NCBI RefSeq assembly: GCF_000717055.1 | Contig: NZ_JNXI01000002.1 | Location: 248,001 to 312,000 of the forward strand | Direction: 5' to 3' | DNA: 64,000 bases | Source of the DNA: Streptomyces iakyrus | GTDB lineage: Bacteria > Actinomycetota > Actinomycetes > Streptomycetales > Streptomycetaceae | Shown: positions 40,433 through 49,510 of the stretch, piece by piece | How positions within the stretch are numbered: position 1 is the stretch's first letter | How the letters are laid out: every line of letters starts with the position of its first letter | Notes under the pieces: generated by a model | What the model was told of the DNA's origin: nothing | What the model saw: only the letters and a program-made list of their open reading frames with translations | Databases searched by the model: none | Program-made: the position numbers and the translations under genes

Positions 40433-42897
40433 GGCAGTCCGAACGACTGGAACGCCGCCCAGTAGTAGGGGTGGGCGGTGTCCGGTCCGGAACGTATGAC
40501 CTGCTGCGCACGGTGGAGGGCGGCCGCCGGACCGACCCGGCGCAGGCCGTTGTAGAAGTGGTGCATCAGCGTGGCCGTGACCCGGTCGTCGACCTGCCAC
40601 AGCGGACCGATCACCGCTCTCGCCCCAGAGGCGAGGAGGACGCCGGGCAGGCCGGAGTACTCGTTGCCCGGGAGTGCCCGGGACAGCCCCGAGTGGCAGG
40701 CGGCCAGGACGATCAGGCGGGCGCGCAGCTGAAGCCGCACCAGGTCGGGCGCCCAGAGCAGATGACGATCGGCGCCCGTCCCGGTCATGTGCAGGGCGGA
40801 CAGATCCGGATATCCGTCGAACGTGATGCCGTGGCACGCGAAGTGGACGACATCCGCCTCCGGCAGATCGGCGAGCACCGTCGCCTCGTCGATACCGGAA
40901 CCGCTCTGGACCGTTCGGTCGTAGAAGCCCGAGGCCGCGTGGACGAGCTCGGCCGCCGCGTGCGGCAGGCTGCCGTCCGGATCACCGACGCCGACGAACC
41001 TTTCGACGCGGCGCCTGTGGCGCGACTGCTCCAGCATGGCCAGCAGTACCGAGAGGCTCGGCACGTACGAAACGGCGCGACCGGCGCCCAGCGGCGACGG
41101 ATCGAGCACGGCCAGCGGTACGGACCACAGCGCACCGGAGGGCACGATCACGATGCGCCGCCGGTCCGCGACGACCTTCCGAACGGGGTCGACACAGGCC
41201 GCGGCGAGGGCGGCAGAGACCGTCGCGAGTCGGGAGCAGTCGTCGTGCGATTCCGGGGACGTCGCGAGCCGGTGGTAGTCGGTGCAGAGGCGCTCCGTGG
41301 CCTGGACGTCGTAGGCCGCGACGTTGTCGGCCCCGTCGCGGGTGATGCCGTAGATCTGGCCGATCGGCGTGTACACGAGGACGATGTCGTCTTGGGGAAG
41401 GCGCTCGGCCAGCGCGGCCGCCGAGGCCGGCCCGAACCGAGGGTAAGGCGGAAGAGCCGTCGTGAGGACGTGCTCGTCGTCGTCCGACAGCGCTCTGCGC
41501 AGTCGTTGCAGTGCCGTCCCCAACTGCTTGTGCGACCCGCCCGTTCCCGCGTCGGCAGCGGACTGGCCGAGGTAGCGGACCGCCTGCTGTTTGTACTGTG
41601 TCGACAGCGATGTGGCCGGGGCCTCGGCGTCGGCCCAGAGCCTGTTCAGCGTCAGCAGCCCGAGCAGGCTGCGGCTGGTGTTGCGCTCCAACGTGTCGAG
41701 GGCCTCGACCGGGCGTCCGGCACGTTGGGAGCTCTCCGCTGCCTCGAGATAGATCGCGCCCAGTGACACGGACCGACTGCGTTGCGTCGCGGCCGAGCGA
41801 ACGTGGCGCCGGTCTTCCTCGGCGGTGCGGACGGCCTGGTGCAGACGATCGGCCGTCACAACGTCACCGGCTTGCCCGTCGAACGCGCGCAGTGCGGCGA
41901 AAAACTGGTCGTGGGCGCTCGTGGGCGACGCCTCGGCGACCGGTGTGCTCGGGTCGATGACCACCAGTTTGCGGGCGCACTCGTTGCGCCAGTGCGCCTG
42001 TGTCCCGGCGTCGTCGCTGAGCAGGTGCACGGAGTCCATGCACCAGCGCAGTGCCTCGGCCGCCTCTTCGGAGGCGGACCACAGGAGCCTGGTGCCGCGG
42101 ACGTAGGAACGGAACCAGGCTCCGTAGTCGGCGTCCACCTCGGCCAGCCGGTCCAGGTAGAACTCGGACCTGCCGACGACCCGGGCGGTCGGCAGGTCCG
42201 AGTCGATGGCCAGGACGACGAGTGCCCGACGTAACCCGCCTTCGGAGCCGGCCTTCCGGAACGCGGCCTCCGCCAACTCCGCGTGACGCAGGGCCGCGCC
42301 GAGGTCACCGGTGGCACGGTCGCCGCGCACGAGTTCCCACAGCTGGAACTCGACCTCACCCTCCATGTCGTAAGCACGTCGCTCATGCAGTGCCCGGACC
42401 GCGCGCCGAAGATGAGCGATCGCCTCCTCGGTGCGTCCGAGCGACTGCAGGATGCCCGCCTCCCGCCAAGCGATCATGGCCGGGTCGGTGCTCAGCTCCG
42501 CCGGATCCCGCAGCCCCGCCCACTGCAGCGTGACCTGCATCGCCTCGCTCGCCGGGTCCGCCCCGGAAGCCACCTGAGCACGCACCGCGGCGACGCCGTG
42601 GGCACGGCAGTCCCGCAGGGTTCTGCGGACGCGTTCGAGCGTCAGCCGCACGCTGCTGTGCTGCGGATCGCTCCGCTCCCGTGCCGCCGCGTCCGCGACG
42701 AGCCGGTCGAGGACCGCTTCGGCCTCCTCGGTCAGGAGCTCCGGCCGTCGCTCGACGGCGGCGAGGAACGGCAGCGGGCCGTCGAACGACTCGGTGAGGA
42801 ACGCATGGACCGCCTGGGCGGCGGTCGACGGCGCACGATCGTCCAGGGCGCGCTCCTGCTGTCCGGGGTCGGGCGGTGGCGAGAGGGACGAGGATAC
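40429..42897 (-). CDS. TPR-CHAT protease with a missing canonical start codon
   Basis: Coding similarity extends upstream of the first usable GTG (42651): the reading frame encodes AVERRPELLTEEAEAVLDRL and more, the usual N-terminal helical module of such proteins. A strong GGGAGGA (42914-42908) stands 10 nt before codon 42897-42895, which is GTA rather than GTG. From there the product is 822 aa. Residues 90-480 are TPR-like, followed by a CHAT domain with DVVHFACHG (His689) and LIVLAACHSG (Cys734), then GARAVIGPLWQVDD. CHAT proteases are caspase relatives. Either translation starts at GTA or GTG 42651, or the gene is crippled, or a base is wrong. Confidence 0.75.
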   Translation of the reverse strand, partial: VSSSLSPPPDPGQQERALDDRAPSTAAQAVHAFLTESFDGPLPFLAAVERRPELLTEEAEAVLDRLVADAAARERSDPQHSSVRLTLERVRRTLRDCRAHGVAAVRAQVASGADPASEAMQVTLQWAGLRDPAELSTDPAMIAWREAGILQSLGRTEEAIAHLRRAVRALHERRAYDMEGEVEFQLWELVRGDRATGDLGAALRHAELAEAAFRKAGSEGGLRRALVVLAIDSDLPTARVVGRSEFYLDRLAEVDADYGAWFRSYVRGTRLLWSASEEAAEALRWCMDSVHLLSDDAGTQAHWRNECARKLVVIDPSTPVAEASPTSAHDQFFAALRAFDGQAGDVVTADRLHQAVRTAEEDRRHVRSAATQRSRSVSLGAIYLEAAESSQRAGRPVEALDTLERNTSRSLLGLLTLNRLWADAEAPATSLSTQYKQQAVRYLGQSAADAGTGGSHKQLGTALQRLRRALSDDDEHVLTTALPPYPRFGPASAAALAERLPQDDIVLVYTPIGQIYGITRDGADNVAAYDVQATERLCTDYHRLATSPESHDDCSRLATVSAALAAACVDPVRKVVADRRRIVIVPSGALWSVPLAVLDPSPLGAGRAVSYVPSLSVLLAMLEQSRHRRRVERFVGVGDPDGSLPHAAAELVHAASGFYDRTVQSGSGIDEATVLADLPEADVVHFACHGITFDGYPDLSALHMTGTGADRHLLWAPDLVRLQLRARLIVLAACHSGLSRALPGNEYSGLPGVLLASGARAVIGPLWQVDDRVTATLMHHFYNGLRRVGPAAALHRAQQVIRSGPDTAHPYYWAAFQSFGLP

Positions 42898-42945
42898 CGA
42901 CTCGATTCCTCCCGCTGAACCACATATGCCGAAAGGGAAGTCCGG

Positions 42946-45900
42946 TCAGTCGCCATCCTCGGGGTCCACGACGAGGACGACCCGGCTGGCGGACCGGTTG
43001 CCCTCCTCCACCGCGACCCGGTAGAGCCCCGGCGCCGGGAAGGTGACCTCGGCGACCGCATACCCGTCGTCGTACTGGCGTGCCACAGCCACGAGCAACG
43101 GAGACGGATTGTCGATGTGGCGGCATCGGACGGACACCTGCGACCATGCACCGCGCACCTGGATCATGCAGCTCTTCCCCGCCTCCACGAGGTCGGACAA
43201 GGACAGGGAAAGCTCGTGCCGGTCGGACGAAGGCAGCCCGATGCCCCCGTCGTCCGACAGTGCGCGCGCGAGGCCTCGTCCGGACGAGCCGGGGACGGCC
43301 TCGGTCACGTGCTCCGCCGACAACATGAGTTCCACCCAGTTCAGGACAGTGCGATGCATCGTCAATGCGCCGTACTGGACCGGGACGAAGAAGTCCGCGC
43401 GCGTCGGCGAGCTCGCGGACTGGCAGGGCACCACACCGTCGCCGCCGAGGTCCCAGCGGCTGAGGTTGCCGTGCTGATCCCTGATGGGCTCCCCGTCGTT
43501 GTGCGTCCGCACCGAACTCAGCAGGGGGTGGACCGTGCCGTCTGCCCTGAGGTGGACGCTCTGCACAGTGGGCTGTCCGCTGCCCACCACGGCCCGGAAG
43601 AGTGACACCGGAGAAGCCGCGTCCGTGTCGCGCCGGGTGCGCATCGCATCCCTGGCGAGCGCCGTGTCGCCGCCCAGCCATCCGATGTCGTCGAGTTCCA
43701 GGCGTCGCACCTCCCCGTCGTGGTGCTCGACGCAGCGGTAGTCGGGCAGCAGGTCGTAGAAGCCGGGCAGGGTCCGCATGACCTGCCGCAACGCCAGGGT
43801 ATGCCCGGCCGCCAATCCGGAGTTCCGGTAAGGACCCAGCATTTCCAGGGCTTTGGGGACACCGCGGAAGGGCGTCCCCAAGCACAGGACCTGCCGCGTG
43901 ACCTCGGCGAGGCCGCGGGCCATCGCCGCGCGGACGACGAGCCCGCCCGTGGAGTGGGCGACGAACACCAGCCGCGGCTCGCGTGCGTCGTATCCTGCTC
44001 TGCCGCCCGTCCGGGCGACCTCCGAATGGGCTCGCCAGCGTTCCAGGTGGCGGGTGGCCGCCTGCGTCAGGAGGGCCGCGTTGTGTGCGGCGGACAGGCG
44101 CCAGTCATAGGGAAACGCCAGTACGGCATCGGGATGGACGGCGGAGTCCCTGACGGTCCGCAGCAGGTGGGCATACGGTTCCAGACCACCGAGGACGGGC
44201 GCCCAGGCGGGTGCCCGCAGGGGGCCGACGGGACGGACGCGACGGGTGTCGCCGGAGCGCTCGTCCGCCGTGAGCTCAAGAGCTCGGGCTGCGTTCCGCC
44301 ACCACGTACTGAACAGGCCCGTCAGGCCGTCGTGTCCCCACAGCAGCCTGCCGGACTCCGTGTCCTCCAGAGCGCTGCCCATGAATCCGGGCACCACGAC
44401 CACGGCGTCCTGGGCTGCCCCCGGCATCGGGATGGCCGAGCCAGGCCGGCTGCCGGTTCTGCTCCTCGTGTACGAAGCCTGGTCGACCTCGTACTGGTAG
44501 GTGCTGACCAGGGCGTGGTTCCAGGACGGTTGCCGCTCTGCGCGGCTGTCGATGTAAGCGCCGACGACCTCACCACGGACGGTGCTGTTGTGACCGGCCA
44601 GCCAGGTCGAGGAGCTCTCGTCCTGCCCGGTGTCCGTCTCGTCGTCGTCCTCCCCCCGGGCGGCCGGTTCCCTCTTCGCGGCCCGTGTCACCTCGGCGAG
44701 GTCTCGTACGTCGTCGTCGCTGAGCGACGTCCGCAGGATCTTGCCGGAAGCGCCCTGGACATCGACTCCGAGCAGCCGGGCGGCCTGTGACACCAGCTCC
44801 GGCACGTGATCGCCCACCTCGGCGGCGAGTTCACGGACGAGAGCGGGATGCCGGGCCCGCTCTCGTGAGCCGAGCCGGGAGACGTGCTCCACCACCTCGT
44901 CCCGCAGCCGCCGTGCCTCCACGGTGTCCGCGCGGTCCTCCCGCCGGTACAGGCGCAGTTCGGCCACGGCGACGCTCAGCGGGAGTGCCTCGCCGAGCTC
45001 AGGGGTCTCGGCCGCCCGGCGTGCCTGGCGCAGAAGAGTACGCGCGGCACCGAAGTGTCCGAGGTCCTCGTCGATCCGGGCGCCGCTCACGGCGATCTCC
45101 ACGAAGCCCCGGGCGTCGGAGAGACGGGAGGCCAGTTCGAGCGCCGGCTCGACCAGCCGACGCGCCTCCACCATCCGGCCCAGCACGGCCAGCGCGCGGA
45201 TGCGCAGTGCGGCCAGGGCGAGGTCCTCAACCACGTGGTCCGGACGTTCGTCCAGCAGGAGCAGGGTCTCCTCGGCCCTGCCTTCAGCCAGGCAGGCGGT
45301 GCCGGCGCGCAGCGCCTGCCGTGCCCAGGTCTCGTCATCGGCCTGGCGCAGCAGGTCGGGGGCGACGGTGAGGCCGAGCCGTTCGGAGAGGTAGATCCGG
45401 CCGCGAGCGGGCAGTTCTTCGAGGGCGGAGTCCAGCAGCGGGCCGGCTTCGATCAGCCACCGGCGATCCAGCGTCTTGGCCGACTGCCCCAGGCACAACC
45501 GGTGGTAGAGCTCTTCCGCCCGGTGCTCGACGGCGTTGACGGGATCTCGCTCGGCCAGGTCCGCATAGTAGGCGACCGCCTTGCGGTGGATGCGCTGGAC
45601 GAGGGCGCGCCCCTCGTCTCTCAGCATCGGCAGCATCACGCGGCGCACATCGGCGCGGTGGACGACGGCTTCCCGCCCCGGTGTTTCCTCGACGAGAGCC
45701 GCCTCTTCCCGGAGCCGCCGGAACAGGGCTCGGGCGCGTCGCTCGTCGACCTCTCCCAGACCGCACGGTCCGGCCAGTACGTGGCGGATGACGTCCGGGG
45801 TGACACGGCGGACGGTGAGCCCCGGGCTGGCGATGCGTCGCAGCCCCGGATCCTCCAAGTGGTCGAGGATGCGCCGGTAGAGGATGCCCTGGCGCTCTTC

Positions 45901-47349
45901 CGGCTGGAGCCGCAGCTGCACTTGGCGGCGCAGCGACGCGTCGCGCAGGGCTTGCGGCCCTTCCCTGCGGAAGAGGTCTGCGGCCAGTTTCAGACTGAGC
46001 GGGTCGGATCCGACCGTCCGGATGACGGTCTGCAGCGCGGCTTCGTACTCCCGGCCACCGCCGGGCAGCAGCCGGCGCAAGTAGCCTTCCGCGGTGGCGG
46101 GATCGAAGCCCGCCAGCGGCACGCGCGCGAACCGTCCGTCGTCGACCGGTGCACGGCCCGCGGCGATGATCCGCAGCCACGGGCAGGAGTCCTGCAGGAC
46201 TTCGAGGAAGTCCAGCAGCCGGGCCAGGGCGAAGGCCCCCTTCCGCTGGGCCTGTTCGAAGGTGTCGAGGACCAGAAGGACCGGCCGGTTTCCGGGATGC
46301 AGCACGCTGGTCACCAGATGGGCGAACCGGGCTACGAGGGCCGTCTCGTCGCTCCGGCGTCCCGTTCTCGGGCCTAGGGTACCCCGCAGCTCGCCCTCCG
46401 CCCTGCTGTCCGCCTGCAGGGTGGTGCGCACCGCTCCCAGGAGCTCGGGCACCGCGGGCCCGTCGAGTGCGGGTACCAGTGCCCGCAGCTGCCGCAGCAT
46501 TTCGCCCAGCACCGTGAGCGGTTGCTCCGGCACCAGGTCGGTGCGATCGAAGGGGATATACGCGTAGAGCCGCCCATGCGACGGCCGAGCCCGTGTGACG
46601 CCGTCCAGCACGAAACGGGCGACGAGGGTGGACTTGCCCACGCCGCCGGGGCCGTGGATCAGCAGCCAGGGAGGCCGCCCCGGTGGGCCGTCCGCACCGG
46701 TGCGGACGTGCCGGGCCAGTTTCTCCAGTTCCCGCTCGCGCCCGCAGAACGTGGCATCGGCCAGCGCGTCCAAGGGCTGGAAGAGTCTCGCCAGATCGAT
46801 GTGCCGGCTGATGTCCTGTACGCCGGGCAGGGTGAGGGATCGTTCGGCCAGGGCGGCGCGGGCGCGTGGCGCGTCGTCGAGCCAGCCGGCGACGGTGAGG
46901 GCGGCGTGCAGCTCTTCCAGGCGCAGTTCGTCGAGCGGCCGCGCGGTGCCGGTCAGGAGCCGCTCAGCGCAGTCCCGCGCGGTGTCCTGTCCTGCCCCGA
47001 CCCCCGAGCGCAGGGCCGCCAGCAGGCGGTCCGGGGTGCCCAGTCGTTCCAGCGTCGTCGTTCGCGCGGCCGGAAGCAGTCGCCAGCGCCGGCCCTGACG
47101 GGTGGTCACCCGCTCGCAGTCGTGTGAGAGGAACTCACGCAAGGCCGCTTCCGCCGTGCGTCCGGCGGGCCCGTCTCCCTCCAGCTCGGCCGCGTCGAAG
47201 GCGCTCACCAGGACCGTCCTCTCCCGCAGCGCCCACCGCTGCGGTCCCGCGTCATCGGCGCCGGACACGGCACCGGCGGAAGGGGCCGAGCGCAGAAGGT
47301 TCAGGACATCGTCCGCGGTGATCTCCCTCCCGGGTGAGGACTCAGCCAC
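42946..47349 (-). CDS. giant STAND ATPase-TPR-LCAT-like hydrolase fusion
   Basis: 1467 aa from a GTG at 47349 with GGAGGA upstream, overlapping the NTPase gene by 8 nt. Residues 1-200 are a helical/winged-helix-like module. Residues 203-560 are a STAND NTPase (FCGRERELEKL, Walker A GPGGVGKST at 233-241, Walker B VLLVLDTFEQ near 357-366). Residues 640-880 are TPR-like. Residues about 980-1380 are an alpha/beta hydrolase of LCAT/PGAP1 type (VVVVPGFMGSALED, nucleophile Ser1133 in FVAHSTGGLVVR, GDGVVP with likely Asp, and a late His). A C-terminal beta domain ends the protein. It is a predicted sensor-switch joined to a lipid- or ester-cleaving effector. Confidence 0.85.
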   Translation of the reverse strand: MAESSPGREITADDVLNLLRSAPSAGAVSGADDAGPQRWALRERTVLVSAFDAAELEGDGPAGRTAEAALREFLSHDCERVTTRQGRRWRLLPAARTTTLERLGTPDRLLAALRSGVGAGQDTARDCAERLLTGTARPLDELRLEELHAALTVAGWLDDAPRARAALAERSLTLPGVQDISRHIDLARLFQPLDALADATFCGRERELEKLARHVRTGADGPPGRPPWLLIHGPGGVGKSTLVARFVLDGVTRARPSHGRLYAYIPFDRTDLVPEQPLTVLGEMLRQLRALVPALDGPAVPELLGAVRTTLQADSRAEGELRGTLGPRTGRRSDETALVARFAHLVTSVLHPGNRPVLLVLDTFEQAQRKGAFALARLLDFLEVLQDSCPWLRIIAAGRAPVDDGRFARVPLAGFDPATAEGYLRRLLPGGGREYEAALQTVIRTVGSDPLSLKLAADLFRREGPQALRDASLRRQVQLRLQPEERQGILYRRILDHLEDPGLRRIASPGLTVRRVTPDVIRHVLAGPCGLGEVDERRARALFRRLREEAALVEETPGREAVVHRADVRRVMLPMLRDEGRALVQRIHRKAVAYYADLAERDPVNAVEHRAEELYHRLCLGQSAKTLDRRWLIEAGPLLDSALEELPARGRIYLSERLGLTVAPDLLRQADDETWARQALRAGTACLAEGRAEETLLLLDERPDHVVEDLALAALRIRALAVLGRMVEARRLVEPALELASRLSDARGFVEIAVSGARIDEDLGHFGAARTLLRQARRAAETPELGEALPLSVAVAELRLYRREDRADTVEARRLRDEVVEHVSRLGSRERARHPALVRELAAEVGDHVPELVSQAARLLGVDVQGASGKILRTSLSDDDVRDLAEVTRAAKREPAARGEDDDETDTGQDESSSTWLAGHNSTVRGEVVGAYIDSRAERQPSWNHALVSTYQYEVDQASYTRSRTGSRPGSAIPMPGAAQDAVVVVPGFMGSALEDTESGRLLWGHDGLTGLFSTWWRNAARALELTADERSGDTRRVRPVGPLRAPAWAPVLGGLEPYAHLLRTVRDSAVHPDAVLAFPYDWRLSAAHNAALLTQAATRHLERWRAHSEVARTGGRAGYDAREPRLVFVAHSTGGLVVRAAMARGLAEVTRQVLCLGTPFRGVPKALEMLGPYRNSGLAAGHTLALRQVMRTLPGFYDLLPDYRCVEHHDGEVRRLELDDIGWLGGDTALARDAMRTRRDTDAASPVSLFRAVVGSGQPTVQSVHLRADGTVHPLLSSVRTHNDGEPIRDQHGNLSRWDLGGDGVVPCQSASSPTRADFFVPVQYGALTMHRTVLNWVELMLSAEHVTEAVPGSSGRGLARALSDDGGIGLPSSDRHELSLSLSDLVEAGKSCMIQVRGAWSQVSVRCRHIDNPSPLLVAVARQYDDGYAVAEVTFPAPGLYRVAVEEGNRSASRVVLVVDPEDGD

Positions 47350-48436
47350 CTGTTCCTCCGTACATCTGGTAGAGCTGCCGGCCGCGGAGCGCGGCCAGAT
47401 GGGAGATCCGTTCGAGCGGCAGGGGCAGGCCGGGGTCGTGATCGCCGCCGGTGGCCTCGCGCAGCACCTCCTTGACGAGGAGATCGGCGACGGCCGGGTC
47501 GATCCGCGCCCCGGCGCTCACCGCGATCGAGCAGAAGAACTCATGCAGGTGCTCCACACCGATCGGGCCCAGGTGCGTGCGCCACACATACGGATCGGCG
47601 GACGGCTGGAGTTGTCCGTCGTAGGCGATGAGGACCATGTTGAGGCGGTCACCGGTCTCCCCGTCGACCACCGCTTCCGCGAGGCCCTCCACCATCCGCA
47701 GGGCCGATGGGGTCAGCGCCGTCCCGACCATGCCGTCGAAGACGAGCCAGTGGTCCTCCGACAGGGCGCGCATGTGCCGCTTGGCCACGTTCACCAGCCG
47801 TCTGACGTGGGTGGCTTCGGAGGCGAAGGGGTCACCGTGGCCCAGATCCCAGCCGAGCTGGTCGGTGAGCGCGGCAGCGATGTCGCTCACCTCGACGGGC
47901 GGCACGTACGCGGACAGATCAATCTTGTAAGGGGTGATCTTGCGATTGCCGAGTACGTGGCAGAGAAGGAACCACGTCCAGGTCTTGCCACACCTGCGGT
48001 CACCGTCGACGATCAGGACCCGGCCACCGGGGGCGTCAAGCATCTCACGCAGGGTCGCGCGCAGTTCGCCCCGGTCGATGAACGCCCTCGTCCGTCCGCC
48101 GCCGACCAGCAGCGCCGCGCAGGGGTCGCGCTCCGCCGCGGGCGGCTCCTGGGACAGGAGCACCTTGAAGATGTCGTACTCGGCACTGTTCGGGTGCTGC
48201 GCGACGACCTGAATCAGTTCCCGCAACTTGCGTGCGGAGGCCGCGTGTTCCAGCACGCGCGGCCAGATGTCGGTGAGGGGTCCTCTCCATTCGATGGCTG
48301 CGGGGAGGAGACCGACGGCCGCGACGAACTGCCGGACGGAGGCCTCTCTGTCGTGGACCTTCAGCAGCACGTCCAGGAGTTCGCGGGCTTGCGGATCGTC
48401 GAACGCGAAGACGGTCTGGTCGAGCAGGAGCGCCAC
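47342..48436 (-). CDS. EAD1-like domain fused to a P-loop NTPase
   Basis: 364 aa from a GTG at 48436, with GAGGTGA overlapping the upstream stop. Residues 1-90 align with the N-terminus of the adjacent protease protein (shared spacing of AxELxxxLLxVxD, a V/I-x-W-R-x-P-x-x-x-I-W core, and KLRxLxxVxxxxP), the pattern of effector-associated domain 1. Residues 138-330 are an NTPase with Walker A GDRRCGKTWTW (145-155) and a candidate Walker B HWLVFDGM. EADs bring effectors and NTPases together by homotypic contact, so this protein is the likely partner of the protease. Confidence 0.8.
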   Translation of the reverse strand: MALLLDQTVFAFDDPQARELLDVLLKVHDREASVRQFVAAVGLLPAAIEWRGPLTDIWPRVLEHAASARKLRELIQVVAQHPNSAEYDIFKVLLSQEPPAAERDPCAALLVGGGRTRAFIDRGELRATLREMLDAPGGRVLIVDGDRRCGKTWTWFLLCHVLGNRKITPYKIDLSAYVPPVEVSDIAAALTDQLGWDLGHGDPFASEATHVRRLVNVAKRHMRALSEDHWLVFDGMVGTALTPSALRMVEGLAEAVVDGETGDRLNMVLIAYDGQLQPSADPYVWRTHLGPIGVEHLHEFFCSIAVSAGARIDPAVADLLVKEVLREATGGDHDPGLPLPLERISHLAALRGRQLYQMYGGTGG

Positions 48437-48440
48437 TGTG

Positions 48441-49472
48441 TCACCTCAGCCCCGCGTTCGCCAGGCCCGCTGCGACCCGCTCGATCCTGACGCCCTCATT
48501 GCGGTACTCCGCCTGTGCGCTGAGCGGGCCGATCCTGGTCCAGCGGCGGTGCAGGGCGACGAGCCGCCACCGCTCGTCGAAGACGGGCGAGCCCGACGAC
48601 CCGCGGTCGGTGTCGGTCCAGTACTGGACGATCTCGTCGTCGACGTAGCGCACGACGTTGTGCCGCGCGGCGAGCTTCTTCACCCCGCCGTTGGGGTGCT
48701 GGATGATGTAGAGGCGGTCGCCCACCTCCAGGGTGGCCCGCTCGGGCAGTTCGATCACGACCGCGTCGTCCGGCAGGGGTCCGACCGCCTTGACGACGGC
48801 CCAGTCGTCCGTCTCGTCACCGACCACGGAGCCGGGATCACAGGCGACGCTCACATGCTCCAGGTCGCGGCCGTCGAGGTCCTGCTCGTAGCCGAACCAG
48901 GCGTCCACCCGCCCCGGTCGGCTGCCGCTGCCGCACAGGACATGATGGTTGGTCAGCAGCAGGTCGGGGCTCACCCGGAACGCCGTGCCGTGGTAGCGGC
49001 GCCCGCCGTCGTCGGTAACGAGCAGTCGGCACACCGCCGTTGCCTGTTCCGTCCCCCGGCGCAGGAAGGCCACGTCCTGGAAGGTGTTGCTGCTGAAGAT
49101 CCGCCGCTCCAGGGGATCGGGGTCGGAGAAGTCCTTCCAGGTGCCTGGCGGAGGGTCCGCTGCGGGCGCCTCCAGGACCGGCCTGTCGCCGATCAGTTCC
49201 TTGAGACGCTCCGCCACCGCGAGGTCCGGCCCGCTCTCGATCACTGAGAGCAGCGCCCTCAGTTTGCCCTGGTTGCGGGCGGCGGGGATGAGGTCGAACC
49301 AGATGCCGTAGACCGGCTGCCGCCAGTCCACGTGCCAGGTCGCGATGCCCGCCTTCCCCGCCATGGCCTTCACGGCCATCGGCTCGTCGTAGACGGAGAC
49401 GAGCAGTTCCTGGAGTTCCTGCGCTCCGGGGGTGCTCCATTCGAAGGGAAGGCGGTCGAGGAAATGCGTCAT
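48441..49472 (-). CDS. EAD1-like domain fused to a trypsin-like serine protease
   Basis: 343 aa from the ATG at 49472 with AAGGTG upstream. Residues 1-90 are an EAD1-like domain (STPGAQELQELLVSVYDE, VDWRQPVYGIWFDLI, KLRALLSVIE). Residues 130-343 are an HtrA-like chymotrypsin fold: LLTNHHVL with His177, DDWAVVK with Asp223, RGSSGSPVF with Ser293. There is no signal peptide, so it acts in the cytoplasm. It is a predicted effector protease tethered to the downstream EAD-NTPase, whose gene starts 4 nt after its stop. Confidence 0.87.
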   Translation of the reverse strand: MTHFLDRLPFEWSTPGAQELQELLVSVYDEPMAVKAMAGKAGIATWHVDWRQPVYGIWFDLIPAARNQGKLRALLSVIESGPDLAVAERLKELIGDRPVLEAPAADPPPGTWKDFSDPDPLERRIFSSNTFQDVAFLRRGTEQATAVCRLLVTDDGGRRYHGTAFRVSPDLLLTNHHVLCGSGSRPGRVDAWFGYEQDLDGRDLEHVSVACDPGSVVGDETDDWAVVKAVGPLPDDAVVIELPERATLEVGDRLYIIQHPNGGVKKLAARHNVVRYVDDEIVQYWTDTDRGSSGSPVFDERWRLVALHRRWTRIGPLSAQAEYRNEGVRIERVAAGLANAGLR

Positions 49473-49510
49473 CGCTGTCACCTTGCTGCGGGCTGGGCGG
49501 TCGGCAGGCG

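Noticed and set aside
42649..42651. GTG 42651 as the natural CHAT start
   Set aside because: There is no ribosome site, and 80 upstream in-frame codons encode a plausible conserved helical module. Kept only as a fallback start.
42383..43885. Minus-strand frame with ATG at 42925 as possible CHAT start
   Set aside because: The ATG is out of frame with the CHAT coding sequence and its product is an Arg/Pro/Gly-rich shadow of the STAND gene.
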